From: a bacterium
GTDB taxonomy: Bacteria; Margulisbacteria; Marinamargulisbacteria; UBA817; JABISL01
Reading direction: 5' to 3'
Length of the DNA stretch: 50,760 bases
Assembly: GCA_018700055.1 (NCBI GenBank)
Contig: JABISL010000049.1
Span: forward strand, 1 to 50,760
Shown: positions 26,858 to 34,784 of the stretch, piece after piece
Numbering within the stretch: the stretch's first letter is position 1
How the letters are laid out: each line of letters starts with the position of its first letter
The notes under the pieces: model-generated
What the model saw: the letters and a program-made list of their open reading frames with translations, nothing else
What the model was told of the DNA's origin: nothing
Database searches by the model: none
Translations under genes and position numbers: made by a program

Positions 26858-27673
26858 CTACTTACGAGACTCTATAAAAACATCATATTTTTCACGAGAG
26901 ACCTCTGATCCGATTTCATCTCCATCTAACGACTCATGAAAATCAGCCAATGCCTCCCAGCCTTGATAAACCTCTCTAAAAGAAGCGTCCGTCAATATTT
27001 TATGAGACATTTCTAATAACGACTTGTGATCCGCCGTAAGAGAAGGCAAGTCAACTTTCAACTTAAAAACAAGCCCAATATCACTAATTGGGGCGTCAGG
27101 AAGCACCCCTATTACATGATGAGGCGCATCAAAAGAGTGATCCTTAAGCGATTGGTGAAAGTCGTCAAACGATTTGTATAATGCAATCTTCTCAAACCTC
27201 TGAGTCAGTCGATCAACAATACCCTCATCATATTCTAACTTTTTTTCAGGCTGCGACAACACAAAATAGGCATCCTTAAGTTGTGATATTTCTGATTCAG
27301 ATTTAGCAAAATCCATTTTGATACTGTAAACCGCATCAAGGCCAAGTGAGGTAACACCGGGCAAAACACCTAAGGTCCTATAGTGAGTATCATTTGAGTG
27401 ATGAGTGTCGATATATTGCTCCAAATCCGTCGAACCACGAACTAACCCAAACGCTCTATTCGATCCAACGGCAAACTGGTTAGTAGTCACAGCCCCCCTT
27501 TTGGAAGAAGCAAAAAAAACAGGGTCGATATAGCCTGACATAGGTGGAACACACCCCGAAACAGGTCTAAGTGACCCAATAGCTTGCCCCACTCCAGAGC
27601 TCTTCTGACTCACAGCGCTCACTATTCTCGGGGTAAAAACCGTAGTTAATTTGCCTATTTGCGCAGAAACCAT
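26858..27673 (-). CDS. Protein with two degenerate J-domain-like repeats
   Basis: Predicted 271-residue protein from the ATG at 27673, placed 6 nt after AGGAGG. An N-terminal region of about 95 residues is Gly/Ser-rich. Two J-domain-like units follow: one with YRTLGVLPGVTS and LKDAYFVLSQPEKKLEYD, the other with HHVIGVLPDAPIS and LEMSHKILTDASFREVY. Neither contains the HPD motif needed to stimulate Hsp70, so co-chaperone activity is doubtful. It appears to be a paralogue of the protein at 27954-28757. An AT-rich box lies 40-53 nt upstream. Confidence 0.6.
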   Translation of the reverse strand: MVSAQIGKLTTVFTPRIVSAVSQKSSGVGQAIGSLRPVSGCVPPMSGYIDPVFFASSKRGAVTTNQFAVGSNRAFGLVRGSTDLEQYIDTHHSNDTHYRTLGVLPGVTSLGLDAVYSIKMDFAKSESEISQLKDAYFVLSQPEKKLEYDEGIVDRLTQRFEKIALYKSFDDFHQSLKDHSFDAPHHVIGVLPDAPISDIGLVFKLKVDLPSLTADHKSLLEMSHKILTDASFREVYQGWEALADFHESLDGDEIGSEVSREKYDVFIESRK

Positions 27674-27712
27674 ATCCATCCTCCTGACATTCACCAAATA
27701 AAATAAAATTAA

Positions 27713-27726
27713 CTAAATTTAATTCG
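27713..27726 (-). promoter_or_regulatory. Accessory-gene AT box (26858-27673 gene)
   Basis: Minus strand reads CGAATTAAATTTAG, about 40 nt upstream of the ATG at 27673. Confidence 0.4.
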
Positions 27727-27850
27727 TTAAAAAGGATTTGTCAAAAATTAAATTTGTCATTACATAAGAATGCTACCCAAAAACACATTAAAAATTCATT
27801 TTCAGATCAAACCTAGGTAATCATATTAAAATGCAAATGCTTAGCCAAAG

Positions 27851-27919
27851 CTACATCATTTGATTTGCTAGAGATCGACCTGCAGAACCAGCGGCACCGC
27901 CCGAATTAAATAAATTCAT
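27851..27919 (-). CDS. Micro-ORF, 22 aa, Gly/Ser/Ala-rich
   Basis: ATG at 27917-27919 with a strong GGGAGGG ribosome-binding site 8 nt upstream and a stop at 27851. The peptide starts MNLFNSGGAAGSAGRS and ends NQMM. It lies between the two J-like genes on the same strand, and an AT box (27946-27960) precedes it. The strong signals suggest translation, but the length makes chance possible. Confidence 0.35.
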   Translation of the reverse strand: MNLFNSGGAAGSAGRSLANQMM

Positions 27920-27945
27920 AATCTATTCCCTCCCAATATTCCCCA

Positions 27946-27960
27946 CATTAAATTTAATTC
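27946..27960 (-). promoter_or_regulatory. Accessory-gene AT box (micro-ORF)
   Basis: Minus strand reads GAATTAAATTTAATG. It overlaps the stop codon of the 27954-28757 gene and lies about 27 nt upstream of the micro-ORF. Confidence 0.35.
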
Positions 27961-28757
27961 TTTAAGTAATCGTTGTATACCCCACGGCCACGCTCAGATC
28001 CAATGAGCTTAAATGCCCCATGAATCGACGACACTAAGTTAGGGTCAGAGGTTCTTGAATTATTATGAAGCATTTCATTCCGTGCATCCTTCACCATTTC
28101 ATCCGTTGGGTTATTGCTCCGTTTTAGGCATAATGCTTCATAAGCATCCTTAGGCGCATTTGCACCCATCTCCTTTAATAAAGCATGATATGCAACGGAA
28201 GTGTCAGGGTCCACGCCAGCCAAAAAACCCAAGTACAACGCTCTCATAGAAGGATCGGATAATATTTCAATGGCATCACCAGAAAAATGAGAAAGGTTTC
28301 CAAAAGAAACATCACCTTCTCTTGAGTGTTTAATTATAGCTTGAACATCTGCATTACTGGCATTTGGGTTAATCCCTAGTACATCTAAAAGCGTATTGTG
28401 ATCACCACCGTCGACTATTGTATTCAATTCAATTCTCTCATTCAGATCTTCAAACCGCTTAAATTCTTTCGCTACATCCAACTTAGGAGCGTCTGCAATA
28501 CCACTTCTAGAATCCGTAGAAAAAGGACGACATGTCACTGGTCCCGTCCCTACCGAAATTGGCCCCACTGAACGAGCAATTAAAGCACCTTCTACCGCAT
28601 GATGACCCAAAATTGGTGGGGTTGTAGACACACCTCCACCTACATCTTGCCAATTTCTACTAACAAATGACCCCGCAGATCGAACAGCTACACTAGCCGC
28701 ATCTTGAACTACTGGATTACGAAAAACGGTTCTACCCGCACCTAATAAATGTTGCAT
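27954..28757 (-). CDS. Protein with degenerate J-domain-like repeats, paralogue
   Basis: Predicted 267-residue protein; AAGGGAG lies 7 nt before the ATG. Residues 1-100 are Ser/Gly/Val-rich without clear structure. One J-like unit is seen around TLLDVLGINPNASNADV, continuing to AIEILSDPSMRALYLGF. A second candidate unit around EALCLKRSNNPTDEM ends in GAFKLIGSERGRGVYNDY. The HPD tripeptide is absent in both. The pairing with the 26858 gene and the shared AT box suggest a small family of secreted or accessory proteins. Divergent from purB. Confidence 0.6.
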   Translation of the reverse strand: MQHLLGAGRTVFRNPVVQDAASVAVRSAGSFVSRNWQDVGGGVSTTPPILGHHAVEGALIARSVGPISVGTGPVTCRPFSTDSRSGIADAPKLDVAKEFKRFEDLNERIELNTIVDGGDHNTLLDVLGINPNASNADVQAIIKHSREGDVSFGNLSHFSGDAIEILSDPSMRALYLGFLAGVDPDTSVAYHALLKEMGANAPKDAYEALCLKRSNNPTDEMVKDARNEMLHNNSRTSDPNLVSSIHGAFKLIGSERGRGVYNDYLKN

Positions 28758-28794
28758 TATTTAACTCCCTTGATATAAAAACCCCATTAAAATA

Positions 28795-28814
28795 AATTTT
28801 ATTTAATTTAATTC
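28795..28814 (-). promoter_or_regulatory. Accessory-gene AT box (27954-28757 gene)
   Basis: Minus strand contains GAATTAAATTAAATAAAA, about 40 nt upstream of the ATG at 28757. Confidence 0.4.
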
Positions 28815-28907
28815 TTTTTATCATACATTAAGTAAAATTAATTACAAAACAGGATTACAACTAAAATAAAACGCAATATCTATCTAGTCCGATTCCCAAA
28901 CCTTTGT

Positions 28908-28913
28908 TACACT
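28908..28913 (+). promoter_or_regulatory. -10 element of purB
   Basis: TACACT with 10 nt to the purB ATG. The leader would be about 3 nt and there is no Shine-Dalgarno. Confidence 0.35.
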
Positions 28914-28923
28914 ATCCAGCCTA

Positions 28924-30216
28924 ATGATACCTAGATATTCCAGAGAAAAAATGGCGTCCTTATGGACCACTCAAACCAAATTCGACAAATGGCTCGAAGT
29001 GGAGATCGCTGCCTGTAAAGCGCATGTGGCATTGGGAAACATTCCGGAAGAAGACTACCAAATCATTAAGGAAAAAGCCGCGTTCACTGTTGAGCGTATT
29101 CAAGAAATCGAAGCCGAAGTTAATCATGACGTTATTGCATTCACTACGTGTCTCGCAGAGCACATTGGCCCTTCATCTCGATTCGTCCATATGGGACTTA
29201 CATCCACAGATGTTGGTGACACCGCATTAAGTCTCATACTTCAAGATGTTGGTGTGGTCCTCAATGAAGATATTGATACGATGAAAGCAGCACTTAAGCT
29301 ACAAGCCGACAAGCACAAACATACACTTTGCATGGGACGTACACATGGCGTCCATGCAGAACCGACTACATTCGGGCTCAAACTCACCGTTTGGTATGAA
29401 GAAATGAAACGCAACCAAATCCGACTCAATGCCGCATTAGAAGACCTACGAATTGGAATCGTTTCTGGTGCGGTTGGCAACTATGCACACATGCCACCCG
29501 AGCTTGAAGATCGCGTTTGTGAGGAACTAAATCTCAAACCGTCTCCTGTCTCTACACAAACATTGCAACGAGATCGTCATGCGGCTTTCATTAGTACACT
29601 AGCTATCATCGGTGGCACGCTCGACAAAATGGCTACTGAAGTCAGAGCCCTTCAAAAAACAGAGTTTAACGAAGCCCAAGAGCCCTTCTCCAAGAGTCAA
29701 AAAGGGTCGTCTGCAATGCCTCACAAACGAAACCCTATTACTTGTGAACGTGTATCTGGCCTTTCTCGAGTAATACGTGGCTATGCAGTCACTGCATTTG
29801 AGAATCAACCCTTATGGCATGAGCGAGATATCTCTCATTCTGGTGCTGAACGCATCATCTTCCCAGATGCAACTATTGCTCTCGATTATATGTTTGGTCT
29901 CATGACTCGCGTTATTAAGGACATCGTAGTTCATCCGGACAGCATGATGAAGAACATCGAAGCCTCATTTAATATTTTCTATTCTCAACCCCTTCTATTA
30001 ATTTTGGTTAATAAGGGCATCACAAGAGAAGTAGCGTATCGCATGGTTCAACGGAATGCATTGGCAGCCTTTGATGAAAAGGTTCTTTTCAATGACAAAA
30101 TCCGCGCCGATAAAGAGTTCACTGACATCATTTCTGAACAAGAACTAGACGAACTCTTTTCACTCGACCGTTATAAGCAACACGTAGATACCATCTACGC
30201 CCGCATCTACAACTAG
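28924..30216 (+). CDS. purB: Adenylosuccinate lyase
   Basis: Acts twice in purine synthesis, releasing fumarate from SAICAR and from adenylosuccinate (430 residues, Bacillus-like length). Signature GSSAMPHKRNPI is intact; TSTDVGDTA, GRTHGVHAEPTTFG (catalytic His) and SGAVGNYAHMPP are also present. The start ATG gives MIPRYSREKMASLW, typical of the family. It is a single housekeeping gene between accessory genes, with its own near-leaderless promoter. Confidence 0.96.
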   Translation: MIPRYSREKMASLWTTQTKFDKWLEVEIAACKAHVALGNIPEEDYQIIKEKAAFTVERIQEIEAEVNHDVIAFTTCLAEHIGPSSRFVHMGLTSTDVGDTALSLILQDVGVVLNEDIDTMKAALKLQADKHKHTLCMGRTHGVHAEPTTFGLKLTVWYEEMKRNQIRLNAALEDLRIGIVSGAVGNYAHMPPELEDRVCEELNLKPSPVSTQTLQRDRHAAFISTLAIIGGTLDKMATEVRALQKTEFNEAQEPFSKSQKGSSAMPHKRNPITCERVSGLSRVIRGYAVTAFENQPLWHERDISHSGAERIIFPDATIALDYMFGLMTRVIKDIVVHPDSMMKNIEASFNIFYSQPLLLILVNKGITREVAYRMVQRNALAAFDEKVLFNDKIRADKEFTDIISEQELDELFSLDRYKQHVDTIYARIYN

Positions 30217-30219
30217 TAG

Positions 30220-30238
30220 GGGGTAGGGCTAATACCCC
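30220..30238 (+). terminator. Weak hairpin after purB
   Basis: GGGGTA (30220-30225) pairs with TACCCC (30233-30238) around a 7 nt loop, 4 nt after the purB stop codon. There is no T-run, so a terminator role is uncertain. Confidence 0.25.
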
Positions 30239-30300
30239 GCTTGTTCGATACTTCCATAATTGATGCCCGGCCATAAAAACTGATCTCAATCATATCTTTA

Positions 30301-30375
30301 TGGAGGCGGCACTCAGAGTCGAACTGAGGATAAAGGTTTTGCAAACCTCTGCCTTAACCACTTGGCCATGCCGCC
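30301..30375 (-). tRNA. tRNA-Cys (GCA)
   Basis: Minus-strand cloverleaf: acceptor GGCGGCA pairs with TGCCGCC, followed by discriminator T and an encoded CCA at 30303-30301. The D arm contains GTGGTTAAGGC, the anticodon loop TTGCAAA gives GCA, and the T arm has the GTTCGAC loop. It lies in the 341 nt between purB and the first kinase gene. Its function fits decoding of UGC/UGU. Confidence 0.93.
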
Positions 30376-30557
30376 TGTTGTCAGAGCAGTTTACCTCAAG
30401 CTATTTGTCTTGTGAACTAGTTATATATTGGTTGGATCAAATTAGGCAAATTACCTAATCGCCCCATCCAAAACCATAGATTATTAAATTATTGTTAATT
30501 TATTAAAAATAAATCAAATTAAATGAAATTTATTTAATTTGATTTCGTTAATTAAGT
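30376..30557. other. AT-rich intergenic region upstream of the kinase pair
   Basis: No gene is seen. The distal part (from about 30480) is almost pure A+T and contains the inverted AT box at 30512-30545; the kinase gene starts at 30558 with no clear Shine-Dalgarno. Confidence 0.4.
30512..30545 (+). promoter_or_regulatory. Accessory-gene AT box with inverted repeat (kinase pair)
   Basis: AAATCAAATTAAAT (30512-30525) is inverted as ATTTAATTGATTT (30533-30545) with one base missing, an imperfect dyad ending 12 nt before the kinase ATG. It resembles the boxes at 13451 and 27713. Confidence 0.4.
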
Positions 30558-32051
30558 ATGAACCAAGTAAATTCAAGCTTTTTCAAAAATGACTCTTTGA
30601 GCACCTCAAGTACACAACAAGAAAAAAGACACCCGTCTCCATCTCAAGAACTTATCGCTAAATTCAACTCTATTGGTATAAAAGTTTTAGAGCAATGGAA
30701 AGACTTTGAGTTACCACTAAATCAGAAGTTTCAAAATGCATGTACGTCACTATCAGAGATGTCACCCACAACACAGAACAACGTAATTGAACAAGTTAGA
30801 AAAATGAGTCCAAAGCTTGCTAACAGAATCGAAGACACACTAATAATTCATGCCGAAGAAAAGAATATAGTCAGACCATCCCTATGTGATAGCCCAATCC
30901 AACGAAAAAAGTCTCAGAAAAGAGAGGCCTCTACAACAAAAACGATGCCAGGTCTGATAAATTGGGGAAAAGCTCAGACTTCTGCAGCACCGCCTGCACC
31001 ATCAGCACCACCTGCACACTTTACTCGTGTGGTACCAGGAAAGGATGGTCTCCGATTAATGAACTGGAAAAAAGCAGACTCCCCTTCCACACGACAACAC
31101 CAAGAAGAGCTACAAGACTCTATGAGCTTGCTATCACTTAAACCAAACGGAGAACAAGTCCCCGTAACGGTAACTGTCAGACCTAAAAATGCCGCTCTTG
31201 GGTCTACTCGATATGCGTCTCCTATTGTCGAAGGCGTTTTAGAAAGAGAAGACTCTCCCCCTTGTAATATTGCATTAAAACAAGTTGAATCCGACGGACT
31301 CGATGTAAAAGCCAGCGCTGACTTCCGATCAGGTGTTGGAAATGCCCCTCATATACTTCCTTCATACGGAACCTTGGTATCAACTGATGGCGATGATCAT
31401 TATCGAGCAACAGAGCTCAACACGCCGTTTTCCATTCCATTTCTAACTCGTTTGACGAAAGAAGAACGGGTGGAAAAAGTAAAGATCTGGGCAAAATCAC
31501 TATTCGAATTCACATTCCATATTCATGAGAAGGGGTTCGTTCATAGAGATATCAAACCTGAAAACCTTGTTTTTGGCCCCAACAAAGAACTCTATGTCAT
31601 GGACTTTGAAACTCAAGCCAGATTAACAGCATTAACCGCCCCATCAGGTGAGTTAATCGCCGGTTATATAGGCAAAAGAAACGGCACCTATGAATATCAA
31701 GCACCCGAAGAGTCCTCTGCATCAAACGAGAAAATTCGAGATCACCGTGTCGATTACTGGAGTATCGGTAGCACATTGAATTATTTACTTACCATGCAAG
31801 ACACCCATAAAACATCCAATCGCCTAAGAGGTGAATATCTAGGGTACGACGCCTGGCGAACACAACTCAATAACGGTATATGCAATCCGATCCTCCCAGG
31901 AACCGTATCCAATGAATTGCCTGAGGAAGCTTACCTCAACGCTGCTCCTGAACAAAAACTATTATTTCTCTGCAATCAATTAATGCAGAACAACCCTGAT
32001 CATCGCCCTACAAAACCCGATATCCTCAGATTTTTGGACACACTTAAGTAA
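30558..32051 (+). CDS. Eukaryotic-like Ser/Thr protein kinase, DFE variant
   Basis: Predicted soluble kinase of 497 residues. A helical N-terminal region (about 30-95, containing KFQNACTSLSEMS) is shared with the next protein. A proline-rich linker carries two short repeats (LINWGKAQ and LMNWKKAD). The kinase domain has the candidate ATP lysine in IALKQV, the catalytic loop HRDIKPEN (His at 329), DFE in place of DFG (349-351), QAPEES and DYWSIGSTL. Loss of the DFG glycine may alter activity. No membrane segment or extracellular sensor is present, so it may be an effector rather than a PASTA-type receptor kinase. 14 nt separate it from the second kinase gene. Confidence 0.82.
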   Translation: MNQVNSSFFKNDSLSTSSTQQEKRHPSPSQELIAKFNSIGIKVLEQWKDFELPLNQKFQNACTSLSEMSPTTQNNVIEQVRKMSPKLANRIEDTLIIHAEEKNIVRPSLCDSPIQRKKSQKREASTTKTMPGLINWGKAQTSAAPPAPSAPPAHFTRVVPGKDGLRLMNWKKADSPSTRQHQEELQDSMSLLSLKPNGEQVPVTVTVRPKNAALGSTRYASPIVEGVLEREDSPPCNIALKQVESDGLDVKASADFRSGVGNAPHILPSYGTLVSTDGDDHYRATELNTPFSIPFLTRLTKEERVEKVKIWAKSLFEFTFHIHEKGFVHRDIKPENLVFGPNKELYVMDFETQARLTALTAPSGELIAGYIGKRNGTYEYQAPEESSASNEKIRDHRVDYWSIGSTLNYLLTMQDTHKTSNRLRGEYLGYDAWRTQLNNGICNPILPGTVSNELPEEAYLNAAPEQKLLFLCNQLMQNNPDHRPTKPDILRFLDTLK

Positions 32052-32065
32052 AAAAGGAAATTATC

Positions 32066-33940
32066 ATGCACCTTAAAAGAAACCCCTTTAACAAACAAAT
32101 CAAATTCAACATTCCAATGCCCCTTCCCCAACCTAAGGCTCGAGAAACTGAAGCGTCTGCAGCTGTAGCAAGCAATGAGTCTATAGCGCCCTTCCAGCCA
32201 CCACATTCAATACAAAATAATCCGCATTCACCAATAGTGCAACAATCAAAAAAAGCACGAACGGCCCAAGCATCACAAGTAAAACCTCCGTTAGGCTCAC
32301 CCTCAAGAAGCGAGTTGGCACCAACTAATCAATCCCCATTTGGATCGCCAGGGTTTCCTCAACCTAAACAACAAGGCGAAACACCTCCTCAGTTCAAAAA
32401 TGCGCAATCTTCAACAGAACCCGATATTGCCCCCTACATGCCTTCATTAAGTCATTTATTAGAAGATTCAACTAACGAGCCTTTACAAAAACCCACAGCA
32501 CCTGCGCCTGCAAAAACTCAATTTAAAAAGAGAACCTTCAACAATAAACAAACGAGAAGACAACCCACCGCCTCACCTGAATCAGACAAGAAAACTACCC
32601 TTTTAAAATCAAAAGGCGAACTGGTTACTAACTTCAAGGAAATAAAAATCACTAAAAACTGGGAAAACGATTATCAAGAGGTAATATCTAATAACTGCAT
32701 CTCAAAATTTGAAATCGCTTGTACCCAATTAGCACTTCTCTCTGATCAAGAAATTATAAATGTGATCAAGAAATTAAATACAGACAATTTAAATATAGCC
32801 AAAATTCTAAATAACCGGTTCACACACCTTAACACTCTACCAGAACCAGCCCCTCAACATTTTGCTCGTGCAATCCCAAGTGCATCAGGAAGACATAATA
32901 TGCCGTACGCTCAAGCTGCCCCACTTAGACCGCCAATTGAAAGAAGCATTGAACAACTAACCCTTGCCGAATTAAAAATAACAGATAGCCATGGAACAAA
33001 ACAATATGCCTCTTCTTCCAAATCAGGACAAAAACTAACTATCCATAGACGCGGAAATGCACAACCACTCGGAATAACGGGAAAGGAACAATCTGTATAT
33101 CCAGTAGAAGTATCCAGACAAGATCCCAACCTAGCCCCTATAGAATTAGGAGAGTTTGCACTTAAGCCATCTGACACCGAATCGGTTAGAGCAAGTAACT
33201 TGTTTAGAAAAGCGATGGGAACTACCAACTATTTCCCAAAAGTCATCGCAACAGTCATCGACAATGACGGCAACATTAGTCGATTGAGCGAACAAGGGCT
33301 TCCTGTAGAACAAATTGATCTATCAAAGCTATCCCCCAAAGACCGGGAAACGTTAGTATTGAAGTGGACCAAAACACTATTCCAAATCACCTCATTCATC
33401 CATTCTAAAGGATACGTCCATCGCGATATAAAACCTGGAAATCTAATCCTAAATAATGAAACCGGCGATCTCCAAATGATCGATTTTGGAACCGCAATAG
33501 CCAGCAAACCGTGCACCACCTTTGGAACCCCAATTACAGGATACCAAGGAAAAAAACAAGGCACCCCACTATATCAAGCCCCAGAAGAACGAACCTGCGA
33601 CTATGACCCCAGTAGAATAAGAACGTACAAAGTGGATTACTGGAGTATCGGAAGCACCATCTTGGAATTACTAACCGATAAAATGCCCTACCAAGTCTAT
33701 AATCAGCACACCAATAAAAATCTAACGTACACCGATTGGTGTCAAAGGCAAGAAATAAGGTCTGGACAAGCACTATCTGATGGCAAATTAGCACCTCGCA
33801 ACTTAAACGAAGTTAGTCAAAGTAGTCCTCTTAGACCCAAGCTTCTTTTCTTTTGTGATTTAATGATGCACCCGGTAGCCTCTGAGCGCCCTTCAAAGGA
33901 AGCGATAGAGCAGTTCCTGAAAGATCCCTCTTTATCTTAA
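32066..33940 (+). CDS. Eukaryotic-like Ser/Thr protein kinase, paralogue
   Basis: Predicted soluble kinase of 624 residues, preceded by AAAAGGAAA. Residues 1-185 are Pro/Gln/Ser-rich and probably disordered. A helical region with KFEIACTQLALLSD matches the first kinase. After a PAPQHFARAIP linker, the kinase domain contains FALK (candidate ATP lysine), HRDIKPGN (His at 452), a normal DFG (473-475), YQAPEE and DYWSIGST. It therefore looks more canonical than its neighbour. The final 110 nt overlap the convergent protease-like gene. Confidence 0.85.
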   Translation: MHLKRNPFNKQIKFNIPMPLPQPKARETEASAAVASNESIAPFQPPHSIQNNPHSPIVQQSKKARTAQASQVKPPLGSPSRSELAPTNQSPFGSPGFPQPKQQGETPPQFKNAQSSTEPDIAPYMPSLSHLLEDSTNEPLQKPTAPAPAKTQFKKRTFNNKQTRRQPTASPESDKKTTLLKSKGELVTNFKEIKITKNWENDYQEVISNNCISKFEIACTQLALLSDQEIINVIKKLNTDNLNIAKILNNRFTHLNTLPEPAPQHFARAIPSASGRHNMPYAQAAPLRPPIERSIEQLTLAELKITDSHGTKQYASSSKSGQKLTIHRRGNAQPLGITGKEQSVYPVEVSRQDPNLAPIELGEFALKPSDTESVRASNLFRKAMGTTNYFPKVIATVIDNDGNISRLSEQGLPVEQIDLSKLSPKDRETLVLKWTKTLFQITSFIHSKGYVHRDIKPGNLILNNETGDLQMIDFGTAIASKPCTTFGTPITGYQGKKQGTPLYQAPEERTCDYDPSRIRTYKVDYWSIGSTILELLTDKMPYQVYNQHTNKNLTYTDWCQRQEIRSGQALSDGKLAPRNLNEVSQSSPLRPKLLFFCDLMMHPVASERPSKEAIEQFLKDPSLS

Positions 33941-34538
33941 TAACCTCATAAGATTGAGGACGTCCTTTCTGTTCAGACATAAAATCACGAACAGATTTTG
34001 GAAATCCATCACGAAAGTCTTTAAAGTAACACTTCTCCTCAACAACACGACCATTCTTTGGTTCAAAAAGACTTACAATCATCTCACCTATGTCTACAAG
34101 AGGTTGTTTCGGAACTGAAATCAAGACCGCATGTGCCTCATCTGGACGGTTCGTATCCGAAAAGTCATATTGAAAGATAAAAATCCCCAATCTGGCATTA
34201 ACAATATCAGTAAGTATCGGACGCCAATTAACTACACCCTGGCCGTCTCTAGGAAAGGCTTTCAAGGCCTCTGAACGCTCAAACGTTATACCCAGCTTTT
34301 TTGATAAGGAGGCACCAATTACAGGTGGAATACCTGTCATCATCGCGGACTTCTGAGCAGTCGCATAAAAGTCATCATAGACCTCATTCACCAAACGAGG
34401 ATAATTTTCTTGAGATAGGTCCTTACCTAAGTATTGACTAGCGGCAACTAACGCAATCGCAATACACCTATCCTCCAAACTTGGTTCAGTTTCATTTAAA
34501 AAATCTATTGGGACTACTGCAACTGTTTTGAACGCCAT
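33831..34538 (-). CDS. YopT-like (C58) cysteine protease candidate, paralogue A
   Basis: Predicted 235-residue protein. A papain-like triad can be proposed: Cys in LEDRCIAIALVAAS (about residue 24), His in DEAHAVLISV, and an acidic residue in LFEPKNG, resembling the F-D-P-N-x-G segment of YopT-type peptidases (here Glu replaces Asp). The paralogue at 35696-36598 keeps Cys, His and Asp at equivalent places. There is no signal peptide; YopT-family members are usually delivered into host cells. The C-terminal tail is basic and overlaps the convergent kinase gene. The leader is nearly identical to that of the paralogue. The function is inferred from motif pattern only. Confidence 0.5.
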   Translation of the reverse strand: MAFKTVAVVPIDFLNETEPSLEDRCIAIALVAASQYLGKDLSQENYPRLVNEVYDDFYATAQKSAMMTGIPPVIGASLSKKLGITFERSEALKAFPRDGQGVVNWRPILTDIVNARLGIFIFQYDFSDTNRPDEAHAVLISVPKQPLVDIGEMIVSLFEPKNGRVVEEKCYFKDFRDGFPKSVRDFMSEQKGRPQSYEVIKIKRDLSGTALSLPLKGAQRLPGASLNHKRKEAWV

Positions 34539-34545
34539 AAGACTA

Positions 34546-34596
34546 TCCTAAAGCAAAAAATTTCAAAACCAAGGACTTTTTTTAGCAAATTTAATG
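34546..34596 (-). promoter_or_regulatory. Conserved leader/AT box of the protease-like gene A
   Basis: Shares TCCTAAAGCAAAA, CAAAACCAAG, CTTTTT and AAATTTAA (plus-strand order) with 36607-36655 at near-identical spacing. The AT box is at 34584-34596. AGGA close to the ATG may be the ribosome-binding site. Confidence 0.5.
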
Positions 34597-34689
34597 ATCG
34601 ACCCACAAATATATAACGCATAAATAAGTCACCCATTCGGATTGAATTAATACATCGAAAAATAAATAATGAATCTCGTTTTTTAAAAT

Positions 34690-34703
34690 GTTAAAATTTA
34701 ATG
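34690..34703 (+). promoter_or_regulatory. Accessory-gene AT box (34785 gene), weaker
   Basis: GTTAAAATTTAATG, about 80 nt upstream of the preferred start at 34785. Confidence 0.3.
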
Positions 34704-34784
34704 AAATTAACAAAAATCAAACTCGATAATATAGTAAGACGAAAAAATAAAATATTTAATCCGTCTTCAATAAGGGGAATCATC

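Noticed and set aside
30220-30238. Strong rho-independent terminator after purB
   Set aside because: The stem has only 6 bp and no T-run follows, so it is listed as a weak hairpin only.
34701-34784. N-terminal 28-codon extension of the LRSQSA protein
   Set aside because: The upstream ATG has no ribosome-binding site and lies in the AT box; the ATG at 34785 has AAGGGGAA.
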